A DNA stretch of 64,000 nt, from NCBI GenBank assembly GCA_022729575.1, contig DZAL01000005.1, positions 1-64,000 of the forward strand. Reading direction: 5' to 3'. This stretch comes from Thiomargarita sp. GTDB lineage: Bacteria; Pseudomonadota; Gammaproteobacteria; Beggiatoales; Beggiatoaceae. The first letter of the stretch is position 1. Every line of letters begins with the position of its first letter. Shown in pieces: positions 15,801-23,532 of the stretch. The position numbers and the translations under genes are program-made. The notes beneath the pieces were generated by a model that saw only the letters and a program-made list of their open reading frames with translations, ran no database searches and was not told the DNA's origin.

Positions 15801-16400
15801 CGGTTAGTCCTCCTAAAAGTTCGTAAGGGGTACAAATTTTTGGCAATTCATACCCAAGTTGATGACTCACTTGTGCAATTCCCTTTTGTATCTCAGCGTT
15901 AGCGATATGCCGACAGTTCCAGGTCAACAAATAGTTTAATTCATAAACTGTCGCTACCGCAATATGAACCGCGTCTTGTTCCGCCTTGGGCGACAGCACT
16001 TTTTGAACCATGAAAGTATCGGCCAAGTTCAAAACTTCAGGCGTTAACAGCAATATAGAAATATTTTGTAGTGCCTGTATCCGTTTGGCGACGGCTTTAA
16101 TATCCCCTACTGCGGCCTCGTCTAAAACCACTGGCGAAAGGTATAACTCAAAACGATGACATTGCCGTTCCCACCAGTCCTGCGTAGTTTGTTGTGCGGC
16201 TACCGCAATCAAGTCACGACTCGGGCCGGCCGTTAAATATAGTAATATCCTTATCTAGTTGTCCCATAATGAGTTTGGCCAGTAGGGATAACACCCCTTC
16301 GAGGGGGGTTATCCCTCAGAGCTCAAGTACAACAGTGGATGAATATTACTATAACTGACAATACTGGTTTCAATATAAACTTTTTTTGGCATTATTTCTC
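15790..16400 (-). pseudogene. PIN toxin gene interrupted by a MITE
   Basis: Reading from the ATG at 16391 gives MPKKVYIETSIVSY, then the frame enters a 112-bp insertion (16240-16351). Past it the frame resumes as LTAGPSRDLIAVAAQ and runs to the C-terminal CTPYELLGG, with EQDAVHIAVATVYELN as the PIN centre. Joining the flanks at a single TA gives VSYLTAGPSRD, matching the intact paralogue at 47831 (ISYLTARPSRD). The gene was therefore functional before insertion. A TTG-initiated 140-residue remnant is unlikely to be active without its N-terminal strand and catalytic acid. Confidence 0.85.
16240..16351. mobile_element. 112-bp TA-flanked MITE, copy 1
   Basis: Terminal inverted repeats TAGTAATAT(C/T)C ... 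G(A/G)ATATTACTA flank an internal hairpin (GGGATAACACC/GGTTATCCC). TA dinucleotides at both ends look like a target duplication. The copy at 57534-57645 has the same length and ends. The TA target and short termini point to mobilisation by an IS630/Tc1-like transposase, none of which is in the window. Confidence 0.85.
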
Positions 16401-16429
16401 ACCTCTTAAAAATCTCATAATTGACTCTG

Positions 16430-16519
16430 GATTTGAACCTGCTACAATCAAATCTCTACTGGGTCGGGCCGGGAGATAGCTAATGAAACTGGTTTCTAAA
16501 TAGACTGAGGCGTTGGTCA
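16430..16519 (-). pseudogene. 5-prime fragment of a PIN toxin gene
   Basis: From the ATG at about 16519 the frame reads TNASVYLETSFISYLPARPS, then RDLIVAG, after which similarity to the 47831 PIN gene ends. The upstream 100 bases also match the leader of that gene family. Bases 16520-16660 hold only this leader and an R3 piece. Confidence 0.75.
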
Positions 16520-16667
16520 TGGCGTAGTTTAACTCCGGTTTGGGTGGTTAGTTATCTTTAAAGTTTAGTGACTGGGACTTAACTTTGTCAAGAGAGGGTA
16601 GAATGGGCAAGTGTTTATTTGCCCACCAATCCGCCCCGAAAAGCCCGCATAGTAAGCGGAGCCCGCG

Positions 16668-16804
16668 TAGGTTGGAGTGAGCGTTAGCGAACTCCAACCT
16701 TAGTCCACCCAAGCTCCTCAGTGAAAACCTCTCGAAATGTTGGAGTTCGTTAGCGCTTCGGAAGGTTGGAGTTCGCTAGCGCTCACTCCAACCTACGTGG
16801 GCTA
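16668..16804. repeat. R2 dispersed repeat, expanded
   Basis: An R2 copy with an extra arm: GTTGGAGTTCG occurs twice before the final CTCACTCCAACCTACGTGGG. Confidence 0.75.
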
Positions 16805-17659
16805 TAGTAATGACAATTGCCCACAACCATTGCTATACCCTGGTTCTTCCGCGCCCTGGTGAAACCGATTAGCTACCGGCATAACTTCATAACCTCCTGT
16901 TTTTATACGTTCTACTCGGTTCAAAATAGTACGGTGATAATCCGGGTTGATTTCAAAAGCGACATAGTGACGTTGATTCAATAAACACGCTGCTACCGTG
17001 GTACCTGAACCTGCAAATGGGTCTAACACTACTCCTTGTTTTGGACAACTGGCTTTAACCATTCGTTCGACTATCGCTAACGGTTTTTGCGTGGGATGAT
17101 TTTCTCTCTCCGGGTGTTGACGATGCAACCGCGAAACGGTCCACACATCTTTAGGGTTATATCCTACTTCCAGCCATTTTTTGCCCACGAAAATTGACCT
17201 AGTTCGGGCCTTTTTCGTGGCTTCATCATAAGGAATGCGTACCGCATCTAGGTCAAAATAATATTCTTTCGTCTTTGCAAAAAAGCCTATAGTATCGTGA
17301 ACGGAACTATATTTACGTGTGCTACCGCCCATACTGGGAACTCTCCGATCCCAGATAATTTCATTGATCATCGACATCTGAGATTTCAGAAACACAAAGA
17401 TTTCAGGACTGTACCGCCAGGTCGTAAAGAGATATAAACTCCCCGTGACTTTTATTTTAGGTAACACTAAAGACAGCCAGGTTTCGGTCCAGTTGAGAAA
17501 CTCGGTGGGACTCTGTTTATCAGAATCATTGCCATAATCTTTGCCTAAACCATAGGGTGGGTCGGCCACCACTAGGTCAATACTTTGATCGGGAATCAAA
17601 TTCATCCCGGCCAAGGCATCCATCTGTAAAACTTGGTCAAGCCATGGTAATTGGTTCAT
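16802..17659 (-). CDS. DNA methyltransferase, beta-class (N4/N6)
   Basis: A 285-residue amino-methyltransferase with circularly permuted order typical of the beta class. The catalytic DPPY (33-36) comes first and the SAM-binding DPFAGSGTT (213-221) is near the C-terminus. HPTQKP (188-193) and FEINPDY are further family marks. It would methylate adenine N6 or cytosine N4; target sequence unknown. It overlaps the small gene upstream by four bases. No clear endonuclease adjoins, so it may be an orphan or a remnant of a restriction-modification locus. Confidence 0.9.
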   Translation of the reverse strand: MNQLPWLDQVLQMDALAGMNLIPDQSIDLVVADPPYGLGKDYGNDSDKQSPTEFLNWTETWLSLVLPKIKVTGSLYLFTTWRYSPEIFVFLKSQMSMINEIIWDRRVPSMGGSTRKYSSVHDTIGFFAKTKEYYFDLDAVRIPYDEATKKARTRSIFVGKKWLEVGYNPKDVWTVSRLHRQHPERENHPTQKPLAIVERMVKASCPKQGVVLDPFAGSGTTVAACLLNQRHYVAFEINPDYHRTILNRVERIKTGGYEVMPVANRFHQGAEEPGYSNGCGQLSLL

Positions 17660-17838
17660 TCTAGCACGATACTCTTGGAATGGTCACGTAATAATTGAAG
17701 AAATTCTGGTCTAGTTCTCAAAATGGGTTCGTGATGATAAAACGCCTGAATTTTATCATTTCTGGGGTTGTATAAACCGGCAAGAACTGAGGTGAGAAAA
17801 CGTGAACGTAATCTTTCACGAAGCCATTGCCATTTCAT
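17656..17838 (-). CDS. Small basic protein coupled to methyltransferase
   Basis: A 60-residue protein (MKWQWLRERLRSRFLTSVLA ... EFLQLLRDHSKSIVLE) overlapping the methyltransferase start by four bases. A 13-codon frame (MSIKQEEVELIKQ) in turn overlaps its own start. It could be a small regulator or the last piece of a lost restriction gene. No family recognised. Confidence 0.45.
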   Translation of the reverse strand: MKWQWLRERLRSRFLTSVLAGLYNPRNDKIQAFYHHEPILRTRPEFLQLLRDHSKSIVLE

Positions 17839-18078
17839 TGTTTTATCAATTCAACTTCTTCTTGTTTGATAGACATAGAGATTTTTCCTAATTTCAAAGG
17901 GAAGTAATCTATGCTTAGAAACATGGTGGTGATTTAGATATTAGTCATGGTTTAACTAAATCATTTACTTGAAGCGCGAGTTGATGGGCATTAAGTAGCA
18001 AGTAGTGTAAACCAAAAATTTAAAATGGTCAAGATAATTTGGAGTCCAAAACCGGTTTTGGACTCCGCCTTATGTTAA

Positions 18079-18183
18079 GTTCTGAAGCATGAATTCGGCG
18101 GTATTTTCCCTCACCCCCGGCCCCTCTCCCAGAGGGAGAGGGGCGAAAGAAAATAGGAGAAAATTTCTGCTTCAGTACTTAAG
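18079..18183. repeat. 105-bp imperfect palindrome, copy 1
   Basis: Ends TTCTGAAGCATGAATT and AATTTCTGCTTCAGTACTT are inverted. The centre CCCTCTCCCAGAGGGAGAGGG is a perfect hairpin. The same element, inverted, is at 29441-29545. It may be a non-autonomous mobile element. Confidence 0.75.
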
Positions 18184-18189
18184 TCATTG

Positions 18190-18300
18190 TTTCTGATTCA
18201 GGTATTGGTGAATTTGAGGTTGGCAAGGGCTTGCCATACCGTGGTGGTCGTGAAACCAATGGGCGATTTGGTAATTGCTGTCGTGCTACCTCCCTTTCAG
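18190..18300 (-). pseudogene. Remnant of a MWxDP antitoxin gene
   Basis: The diverged sequence matches the 3-prime half of the antitoxin genes at 36171 and 47625 (GAGGTTGGCAAGGGCTTGCC ... GGGCGATTTGGTAATTGCTG). It would encode the NRPVVSRPPRY ... PLP region, now degenerate. The remaining parts of 17839-18734 show no gene. Confidence 0.6.
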
Positions 18301-18445
18301 CTAATCCGCTACCGCAAAATAAATACATCCTACCCGTTCATAATTGGGGTTCATGGCAAACCAGAGCCGTTCTAAAAAACCATGAAATCCTAACACGGTA
18401 GGCCCAGTCCGGTAGTTCCTACCAACTAATGGAGGTATTATAAAG

Positions 18446-18545
18446 ACAGGGATAACACCCTTCGAGGGGGGTTATCCCTTCTTGACAAGTTGAGGAAACT
18501 TTGACCGTTTCTAGGTTTCCTAAACCTTCGAGGTTTAGGAAACCT
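18446..18545. repeat. Two adjacent hairpins
   Basis: GGGATAACACCC/GGGGTTATCCC (about 18447-18478) is the same stem as in the MITE. AGGTTTCCTAAACC/GGTTTAGGAAACCT follows (about 18512-18545). No coding context. Confidence 0.65.
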
Positions 18546-18734
18546 TAACCTTGGATTTTGATAACCCTTGATTTTTAACACCTCCATTGGTTTGGAGGAA
18601 CTACCTATTCTCTCACTCTTCATTCCCCATTCTCAAATTTCAAATTGATAAAGACCGTTGACTTTGGTGTGTCTGAGAATTTCAGAGTGTTGTGTAATTC
18701 CACCATGCTTTCATGCGCACCCATTAACACACCT

Positions 18735-18986
18735 TCATTGAGGGCGACCCCAACGCATTTGCAGATTCCGCCAGAAATCTGCTGACCTTCCCAAGAATTT
18801 GGCCAAGCGTAAGGCCAATGGCGGAATCATTCTCGTTTGACCGTTGATGAGCGCATTCATTTTGGAGTAAGACACCTGAAGAGTTTTAGCCAAAGCCCGT
18901 TGACTCAATGGCATGGGGATGAGAAATTCTTCTAACAACATTTCGCCGGGGTGGGTGGGTGGCCGATGAGTAGGTACGCGAATCAT
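18735..18986 (-). CDS. HigA-like antitoxin, truncated and orphan
   Basis: An 83-residue HigA paralogue from the ATG at 18986 (AGGAGAACC site). It keeps HPGEMLLEEFLIPM and the helix-turn-helix LSQRALAKTLQVSYSKM, but ends at MRWGRPQ where the intact copy continues DLYYAQQAEAK. No higB is present; the next gene upstream is an unrelated PIN toxin. It may still repress or cross-neutralise other hig loci. Confidence 0.75.
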   Translation of the reverse strand: MIRVPTHRPPTHPGEMLLEEFLIPMPLSQRALAKTLQVSYSKMNALINGQTRMIPPLALRLAKFLGRSADFWRNLQMRWGRPQ

Positions 18987-19045
18987 AGAGGTTCTCCTGT
19001 TGGAATTCAATCGTACCGTTTGCCATCATTTTGAGGGCGTTCCAG

Positions 19046-19447
19046 TTAGTGAAATACTTCACCCTCAAACGGATTTATCACCTGCAACCCAAAAATACCT
19101 TTAAAGTCGCTAACATTTGCGGTCATCAGAGGTAATCCCAGATACCAAGCGGTTGCCGCAATGACTGCCTCGGGCAATTTAAGACGTTGGGTAGCCCGTA
19201 GTCTGATACATAAGTTAGCAATGGCTTCGTTGAGAGGGATTTCGGTAAAATAGCTTAATAACTCTTTAGTTTGGTCACGAGAGTGCGGTGTGTGTCCCTG
19301 CCAGCCCAAGATTTCAATCCGGGTAATGATAGAAACATAACTGCCTTGCACCATCGCGGACACCAATTGGCGTTTGGCCACTGCGTCTAAACTATCTCCA
19401 AGATGGTAAATGAGAATATTTGAATCAAAGACGTAACTTTGTGACAT
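19046..19447 (-). CDS. PIN-domain toxin (VapC-like)
   Basis: A 133-residue PIN toxin: FDSNILIYHLG, ITRIEILGW, LPEAVIAATAWYLG and MTANVSDFKGIFGL. At the third acidic position it has Glu (LPEAVIAATA) where most relatives have Asp. It is preceded by its antitoxin with a six-base gap. It appears intact. Confidence 0.85.
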   Translation of the reverse strand: MSQSYVFDSNILIYHLGDSLDAVAKRQLVSAMVQGSYVSIITRIEILGWQGHTPHSRDQTKELLSYFTEIPLNEAIANLCIRLRATQRLKLPEAVIAATAWYLGLPLMTANVSDFKGIFGLQVINPFEGEVFH

Positions 19448-19452
19448 TCACT

Positions 19453-19692
19453 TTACCCTCGGTCCCATTCAGTGCGCATCTGTCGTAATTGTCGGTCAAT
19501 GTCGGCACGTTCTAATTTGCCTAATGCGCCAACCGTGCGTTGTAACATCGTTTCCACGGCCTGGGGAGTAAATTGGTTCGGTTCTTTAAAGTGAGTCACT
19601 ACCTTCACGGGCATGTCGTCTAATAGTGGAGGTGTGTCAGTTAACCAAATCAATTGCCCTTGTTTGTAAATCGCTTCGTAACTTTTTAACAT
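19453..19692 (-). CDS. Antitoxin of the PIN module
   Basis: A 79-residue protein. The N-terminal strands (EAIYKQGQLIWLTDTPPLLD) resemble the small beta-barrel antitoxins linked to PIN genes. The C-terminus is charged (ERADIDRQLRQMRTEWDRG). It lies directly ahead of the toxin. Confidence 0.75.
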   Translation of the reverse strand: MLKSYEAIYKQGQLIWLTDTPPLLDDMPVKVVTHFKEPNQFTPQAVETMLQRTVGALGKLERADIDRQLRQMRTEWDRG

Positions 19693-19754
19693 AAAGAAAG
19701 TCCCTTGGGAGAAAAAAAGAGTTTATAGATTATCAGCAGAAATTTCAAAGCTAA

Positions 19755-19856
19755 GTAGGGTGCATCCCACGCACCTTTCTCAACTCCGCCCACTTTACCT
19801 GTTCTGAGGAACTTAACCAGCGTTTAAGAATGGTGCGTAGGACGCACCCTACCACT
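19755..19856. repeat. R1 dispersed repeat
   Basis: R1 copy (GGTGCATCCCACGCACC ... GGTGCGTAGGACGCACCCTA) abutting the stop of the TerD-like remnant. A near-identical junction exists at 38394-38497. Confidence 0.85.
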
Positions 19857-20290
19857 CTACAAATGCCGTTCCTGATACCTCACCAACGCCAGCAACTGGT
19901 CCACCGTTTTCAACCCCTTTAAGGTCCCTGCTAAACTGGTATTGACGAGTTTCGTTCCCCGCAGGCCACCATTGTCCAGACCGGCTAGATAACAGACGTT
20001 ACCCTTTTCACCCGTATCAATACTCATCGCAATTTGCTGGCCTGCCGCGTTGCTGATGGTTAAACGCACGTCGCCGTCTTTAAACCTGGCACTTTGGCCA
20101 GTTTGTACCATCCCGTAATCCCAGCAAAATAGCCAGACCGCTTTCATCTCGTCTAATTGGCTAATCTGCAAATTTCTTCCTTCTCACCGCCGTCCTCACC
20201 GACTCCTTCATCCTTATTGAGGCACCAGTAAGGAAAGTTTTCTAATTGTCCTAATTGGGCAAAATAAACTAGACCCCGTTGACCGGTTTT
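19857..20290 (-). pseudogene. Frameshifted, 5-prime-truncated TerD-like gene
   Basis: Bases 19857-20171 encode the C-terminal half of the TerD-like protein at 41498 (WLFCWDYGMVQTGQ, GNVCYLAGLDN, ALVRYQERH). Upstream the match continues in another frame (GQRGLVYFAQLGQLENFPYW, CLNKDEGVGEDGGE) after loss of one T in a TTTT run near 20175. The first 40 codons are missing. Confidence 0.8.
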
Positions 20291-20344
20291 GGTTTCATAA
20301 GATGACCTCACTATTAACTCGCACCAACGTGGGAGTACAGCAGA

Positions 20345-20750
20345 CTAGATAAACTCTTCTTCCACCGCCCCCACAAAATAGAATCCATCTTGTTGACAAG
20401 CCTCTTCTAAACGTTGCGGCTGTAACACTTCTAAACGCCAAAAAGGTTGATGAAGTTGTAATTGGTTACGATTACCCACATACGGTTCTTTGGTGCGGCG
20501 GGCCCGGAAATAGAAAAAATTTTCCCGTTGGTGAACGAGTCACAAAAATCTGACGTTCCTTCTTTTGCAATGTCAAAGTCACGAGTTTCTCCTGACTAAT
20601 CGCTTCCAATAAATATGAATCCTGCAATTTCCCAGCCTGTTCTTCGATAAAAAAACCGCCTGGAAAATCGCAATCCTCTTCTTCGTCAGGAAAGACCCAA
20701 CCCGGTTTGGCTTTGGCACTGCGACAGAGATAGAGAACTTTATTGGTCAT
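20345..20750 (-). pseudogene. Unknown gene with homopolymer frameshift
   Basis: The ATG at 20750 begins a frame reading KVLYLCRSAKAKPGWVFPDE, then GGFFIEEQAGKLQDSYLLEA. It breaks at AAAATTTTTT near 20518. Dropping one T restores FYFRARRTKEPYVGNRNQLQ, EACQQDGFYFVGAVEEEFI, stop at 20345, for about 134 residues. No family recognised. It sits between an upstream gene remnant and the TerD-like remnant, so it may have belonged to a TerD-type operon. Confidence 0.6.
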
Positions 20751-20875
20751 ACGGACCTCCTGATAACAGCGTGGCTATTGAGTAATCGTTCGACCATGTT
20801 GGATTCCCATTTGAATTGTTCTTCACCTTTGCCCATGCGGTCATGATCGACAGTCAATTGAGAAGATAGCATACA
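20747..20875 (-). pseudogene. 3-prime remnant of an unknown gene
   Basis: The open frame LTVDHDRMGKGEEQFKWESN, MVERLLNSHAVIRRSV ends in TGA overlapping the next ATG, as in a coupled operon. Its 5-prime side is lost at a repeat boundary near 20878. Confidence 0.5.
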
Positions 20876-20895
20876 TAGGACGAACCCCACGCGGG

Positions 20896-21306
20896 CTAAA
20901 TTGATTTTAGCCAATTTTCTACCTTCAAATTAGGAACGCGGGAAAATTCTCGTTCATTGGCAGTGACTACAATTAAATTAAGCGTTAGGACATGAGCCGC
21001 GATAAGTAAATCATTTGGCCCGATGGGTGTGCCAACTTGTTCCAAATGAATACGGATTTTCGCATAGTAGATTTCACAGGGTGTTTCCAATGGTAATATC
21101 TCCATGGCCCCTAAGATTTTTTCCAAGGAGTCTGCCAATCGTTTGGAACCGCTTTTTTCCACACCAAAACGTAGTTCACAAGCTACGATAATGCTGGTAC
21201 ATATCTGTTCTTCTCCAACCTCAGCAATTCGTTTTGCGACGACACCAGACGGATATTTAACCAAATCAGAAAGGATGTTAGTATCCAATAAATATTGATG
21301 GTTCAT
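20896..21306 (-). CDS. vapC: VapC-type PIN toxin
   Basis: A 136-residue VapC. It has LLDTNILSDLVK (D near 8), IIVACELRFGVEKSG, PIGPNDLLIAAHVLTL and VTANEREFSRVPNL, a full set of acids as in tRNA-cleaving VapC. Its ATG overlaps the antitoxin stop by four bases. Intact. Confidence 0.92.
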   Translation of the reverse strand: MNHQYLLDTNILSDLVKYPSGVVAKRIAEVGEEQICTSIIVACELRFGVEKSGSKRLADSLEKILGAMEILPLETPCEIYYAKIRIHLEQVGTPIGPNDLLIAAHVLTLNLIVVTANEREFSRVPNLKVENWLKSI

Positions 21307-21527
21307 AATCTGAAGTCATCCAGCGGCAGTAAATTCTCATCGACTTCGGGAAATTCTTCATCAATCTCTTCAAGGGTGGCTAACACACTCAATAAAGACG
21401 GTTTTTGGCTACCTAACTGTATCGTGTTTAGTGAGGGTAGAAATTGGCGCAGGAAGTTATAAACCAGTTCTAAGTATTGTTCATCTAAGAGGTCTATTTC
21501 TCGTTTAAGTTGCATTCTAGCTATCAT
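21303..21527 (-). CDS. Antitoxin upstream of vapC
   Basis: A 74-residue protein from the ATG at 21527 (GGAGAA site). The longer frame only reads into an R1 repeat and is rejected. LLDEQYLELVYNFLRQFL is an amphipathic helix typical of toxin-linked DUF2281-like antitoxins. The acidic tail (EEIDEEFPEVDENLLPLDDF) fits toxin binding. Confidence 0.8.
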   Translation of the reverse strand: MIARMQLKREIDLLDEQYLELVYNFLRQFLPSLNTIQLGSQKPSLLSVLATLEEIDEEFPEVDENLLPLDDFRL

Positions 21528-21575
21528 GGTGAGTTCTCCAGGGTGATTGGGGATGAAGTAAGTATAACAGAATAA

Positions 21576-21683
21576 GTAGGGTGCGTCCCACGCACCTTTC
21601 TCCACTCCGCCCGCTTCACTATTTCTGGGAAACTTGACCGGCGTTTGAAAATGGTGCGTGGGACGCACCCTACGCTGGCTGGT
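21576..21683. repeat. R1 dispersed repeat
   Basis: R1 copy (TAGGGTGCGTCCCACGCACC; GGTGCGTGGGACGCACCCTA) between two vapC loci. Confidence 0.9.
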
Positions 21684-22089
21684 TATGCTACCCAATTTTC
21701 AATCACCAACTCCGGAATCCGTTCAAAATGTTTAACATTATTGGTGACTAACACCAATTGATTAGTTAACGCAATCGCCGCAATCATCAAATCCGCGTCT
21801 AGCAAAATTTTACCTTGTCGTTTCAAATCGGCCTTCAGTTGTCCAAATCGATTCGCCGCCGCCTCGTCAAACGGCAGAATTTTGAGCATGTTATCAGACG
21901 TTGAATATTAGCCAGATTGCGTTCCAGATGACTTGAGTTATACGCACCAAAATATAATTCCGCTGGCGTGATAATCGAGTAACTCAAGGTTTCCAAACCC
22001 ATTGTCATGGCCTTGGCTTCGACGTTTTTATCCCCTTTCAACCAGTAAATGAGGGTGTCTGTGTCTAGTAAAAACTCTGGTTTCATCAT
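21683..22089 (-). pseudogene. vapC with single-base frameshift
   Basis: The first frame reads EFLLDTDTLIYWLKGDKNVE and ITPAELYFGAYNSSHLERN, then loses phase near 21890. The second frame continues MLKILPFDEAAANRFGQLKA, LLDADLMIAAIALTNQ and VTNNVKHFERIPEL. One missing base (ATAACATG for an ancestral ATnAACATG) explains the break. The acids are all present across both frames, so inactivation is recent or is a sequencing error. Confidence 0.8.
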
Positions 22090-22313
22090 AATTCAGGAAG
22101 ATGTCGTCCAGAGGTTCTAGTCAAATAAATTTCTTCAATAATCTCGTTGGCCTCACGAACATCTTGCCAAATACCACATAAACCGGAAGTCGGTGGCGAG
22201 ACTTGAAGAGGGAAGAGAATTATTTTCACTTGGAGACCCTCTGGAAGTTGTACTGGGTCATCTAAGCAAATGGTATTATTTTTAACATGACCTTGAAGAA
22301 TTTGTTGGTACAT
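22086..22313 (-). CDS. Antitoxin of the frameshifted vapC
   Basis: A 75-residue protein. It has a small-barrel start (ILQGHVKNNTICLDDPVQLP, EGLQVKIILF) and a C-terminal tail (IWQDVREANEIIEEIYLTRT). It overlaps vapC by four bases. The antitoxin is intact although the toxin is broken. Confidence 0.75.
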   Translation of the reverse strand: MYQQILQGHVKNNTICLDDPVQLPEGLQVKIILFPLQVSPPTSGLCGIWQDVREANEIIEEIYLTRTSGRHLPEL

Positions 22314-22418
22314 AGCTTAATTCCTATCGTTTTTAAAACCAGTGAACCGAGGTGTAGGGTTAGTCCTAACCGGTCCATTCATTATCTTGTTCAGGTTACT
22401 CAGTCAATCACTGTGCTA

Positions 22419-22508
22419 GTCTGCGTAAGGTGGGCAACAGGCTTATCGTTGCCCACCAAATTGAATTTTTAAGATGGGCAAAAAACACTTGCCCACCCTA
22501 CCTGGCTG
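22419..22508. repeat. R3 dispersed repeat
   Basis: R3 copy (AAGGTGGGCAACAGGC; ACACTTGCCCACCCTACCTG) between the retropepsin pair and the TA locus. Confidence 0.85.
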
Positions 22509-22532
22509 GCTACCCCAACTGAACCAGGCACC

Positions 22533-22874
22533 TTAGCTAAATGTCAAGGTCATTTTCTTCAAATCAATGACCGCACCAGTACGATAAAGAAAGTCCATGC
22601 CTAATACCCCATTAATCCCAAAACCGTAATCAACTTCACCAATTTTAATTTCAAAGTCAAGCAAACTGCGTTCACCCACCGAGAATCGGTCCACCTGACG
22701 CGCAAATACAAATTCAGTTCCACCAACGCCACGGATGGTGTAAAGATTGTCGTGAGGTGCGGGCCACAGGTTCATTTCTGCCACCCTATCCGCGGCCAGA
22801 AGGGTAGTGGCGGAACCAGTATCGACTAAGAGGTCAGCCACTTCCAGAGTGGTACCTTGATATGTCAGAGTCAC
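22533..22874 (-). CDS. Retropepsin-like aspartic protease
   Basis: A 113-residue clan AA aspartic protease. The catalytic motif LLVDTGSATTLLA (Asp18) is followed by the flap region YTIRGVGGTEFVF and the late hydrophobic-Gly pair GINGVLGMDFL. Like other single-domain retropepsins it should work as a dimer. Its start overlaps the preceding small gene by four bases. Substrate unknown. Confidence 0.88.
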   Translation of the reverse strand: MTLTYQGTTLEVADLLVDTGSATTLLAADRVAEMNLWPAPHDNLYTIRGVGGTEFVFARQVDRFSVGERSLLDFEIKIGEVDYGFGINGVLGMDFLYRTGAVIDLKKMTLTFS

Positions 22875-23176
22875 TGGGGTGAATAATAAATTATCTCGCC
22901 GAGTTTAACTGCATCGTGACCCCCTCGAATGCCATACCACGGAATCTCACGAATATTCAGTTCCTCACGACTGGTATGTACGAAATAAAATTCCCTGGCA
23001 GGATACTGGTGATGTAAACGCTGATAAGTTTGTCTAGCTTCGTTGCCACTATGACAAGTTTCGATAACGGCTAACCGGTCGGCTTGACGTAGATGGGTGG
23101 ACCTCGTATGAGCTTCGAGAGCTTCTACCACTAGCCATTGATGTGGATAAGTTTGACGAATTTCCAACCAAGTCAT
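22871..23176 (-). CDS. Small protein paired with retropepsin
   Basis: A 101-residue protein (MTWLEIRQTYPHQWLVVEAL, EARQTYQRLHHQYPAREFYF, then GGHDAVKLGEI). It is co-translated with the protease (ATGA overlap). I recall similar protein pairs in cyanobacteria and sulfur bacteria, which suggests a two-gene unit: possibly the protease substrate, a regulator or an antitoxin. That is inference. Confidence 0.65.
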   Translation of the reverse strand: MTWLEIRQTYPHQWLVVEALEAHTRSTHLRQADRLAVIETCHSGNEARQTYQRLHHQYPAREFYFVHTSREELNIREIPWYGIRGGHDAVKLGEIIYYSPQ

Positions 23177-23218
23177 AGTTGATTTCTCCTCTTGATAAAT
23201 GAATTGATTTGCGTATCA

Positions 23219-23371
23219 TGTAGGGTGCGTCCCACGCACCTTTCTCAATTTTATGTAGTGGAAATTCTAAAGCTAGTCGTTCTGGGAAATTTGACCAGCG
23301 TTTGAGAATGGTGCGTGGGACGCACCCTACGCTGGCTTCGCTACGCTCAGTCCAACCTACGCGGGCTCTGG
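23219..23371. repeat. R1 repeat joined to R2 half-repeat
   Basis: An R1 copy (23219-23336) runs straight into the second arm of R2 (CTTCGCTACGCTCAGTCCAA, to 23371), showing that the families recombine with each other. Confidence 0.8.
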
Positions 23372-23418
23372 GTTAAAATGTCCTGCTTCTATTCAAATAG
23401 AACGCAGGACCTCTCTTT
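23371..23418. repeat. Hairpin leader element, copy 2
   Basis: GGTTAAAATGTCCTGCTTCT ... GAACGCAGGACCTCTCTTTA is nearly identical to the hairpin upstream of the SH3 gene at 1297. Confidence 0.7.
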
Positions 23419-23427
23419 ATTAGCTTC

Positions 23428-23532
23428 ATAGGGTACATCCCCCGCACCTTTCTCAACTCCGCCCGCTTCGCCATTTCTGGGGAACTTGACCAGCGTTTGA
23501 GAAGGGTGCGTGGGACGCACCCTACGCTGGCT
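23428..23532. repeat. R1 dispersed repeat
   Basis: R1 copy abutting the 3-prime end of the TonB-dependent receptor gene (TTTGAGAAGGGTGCGTGGG). Confidence 0.85.
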
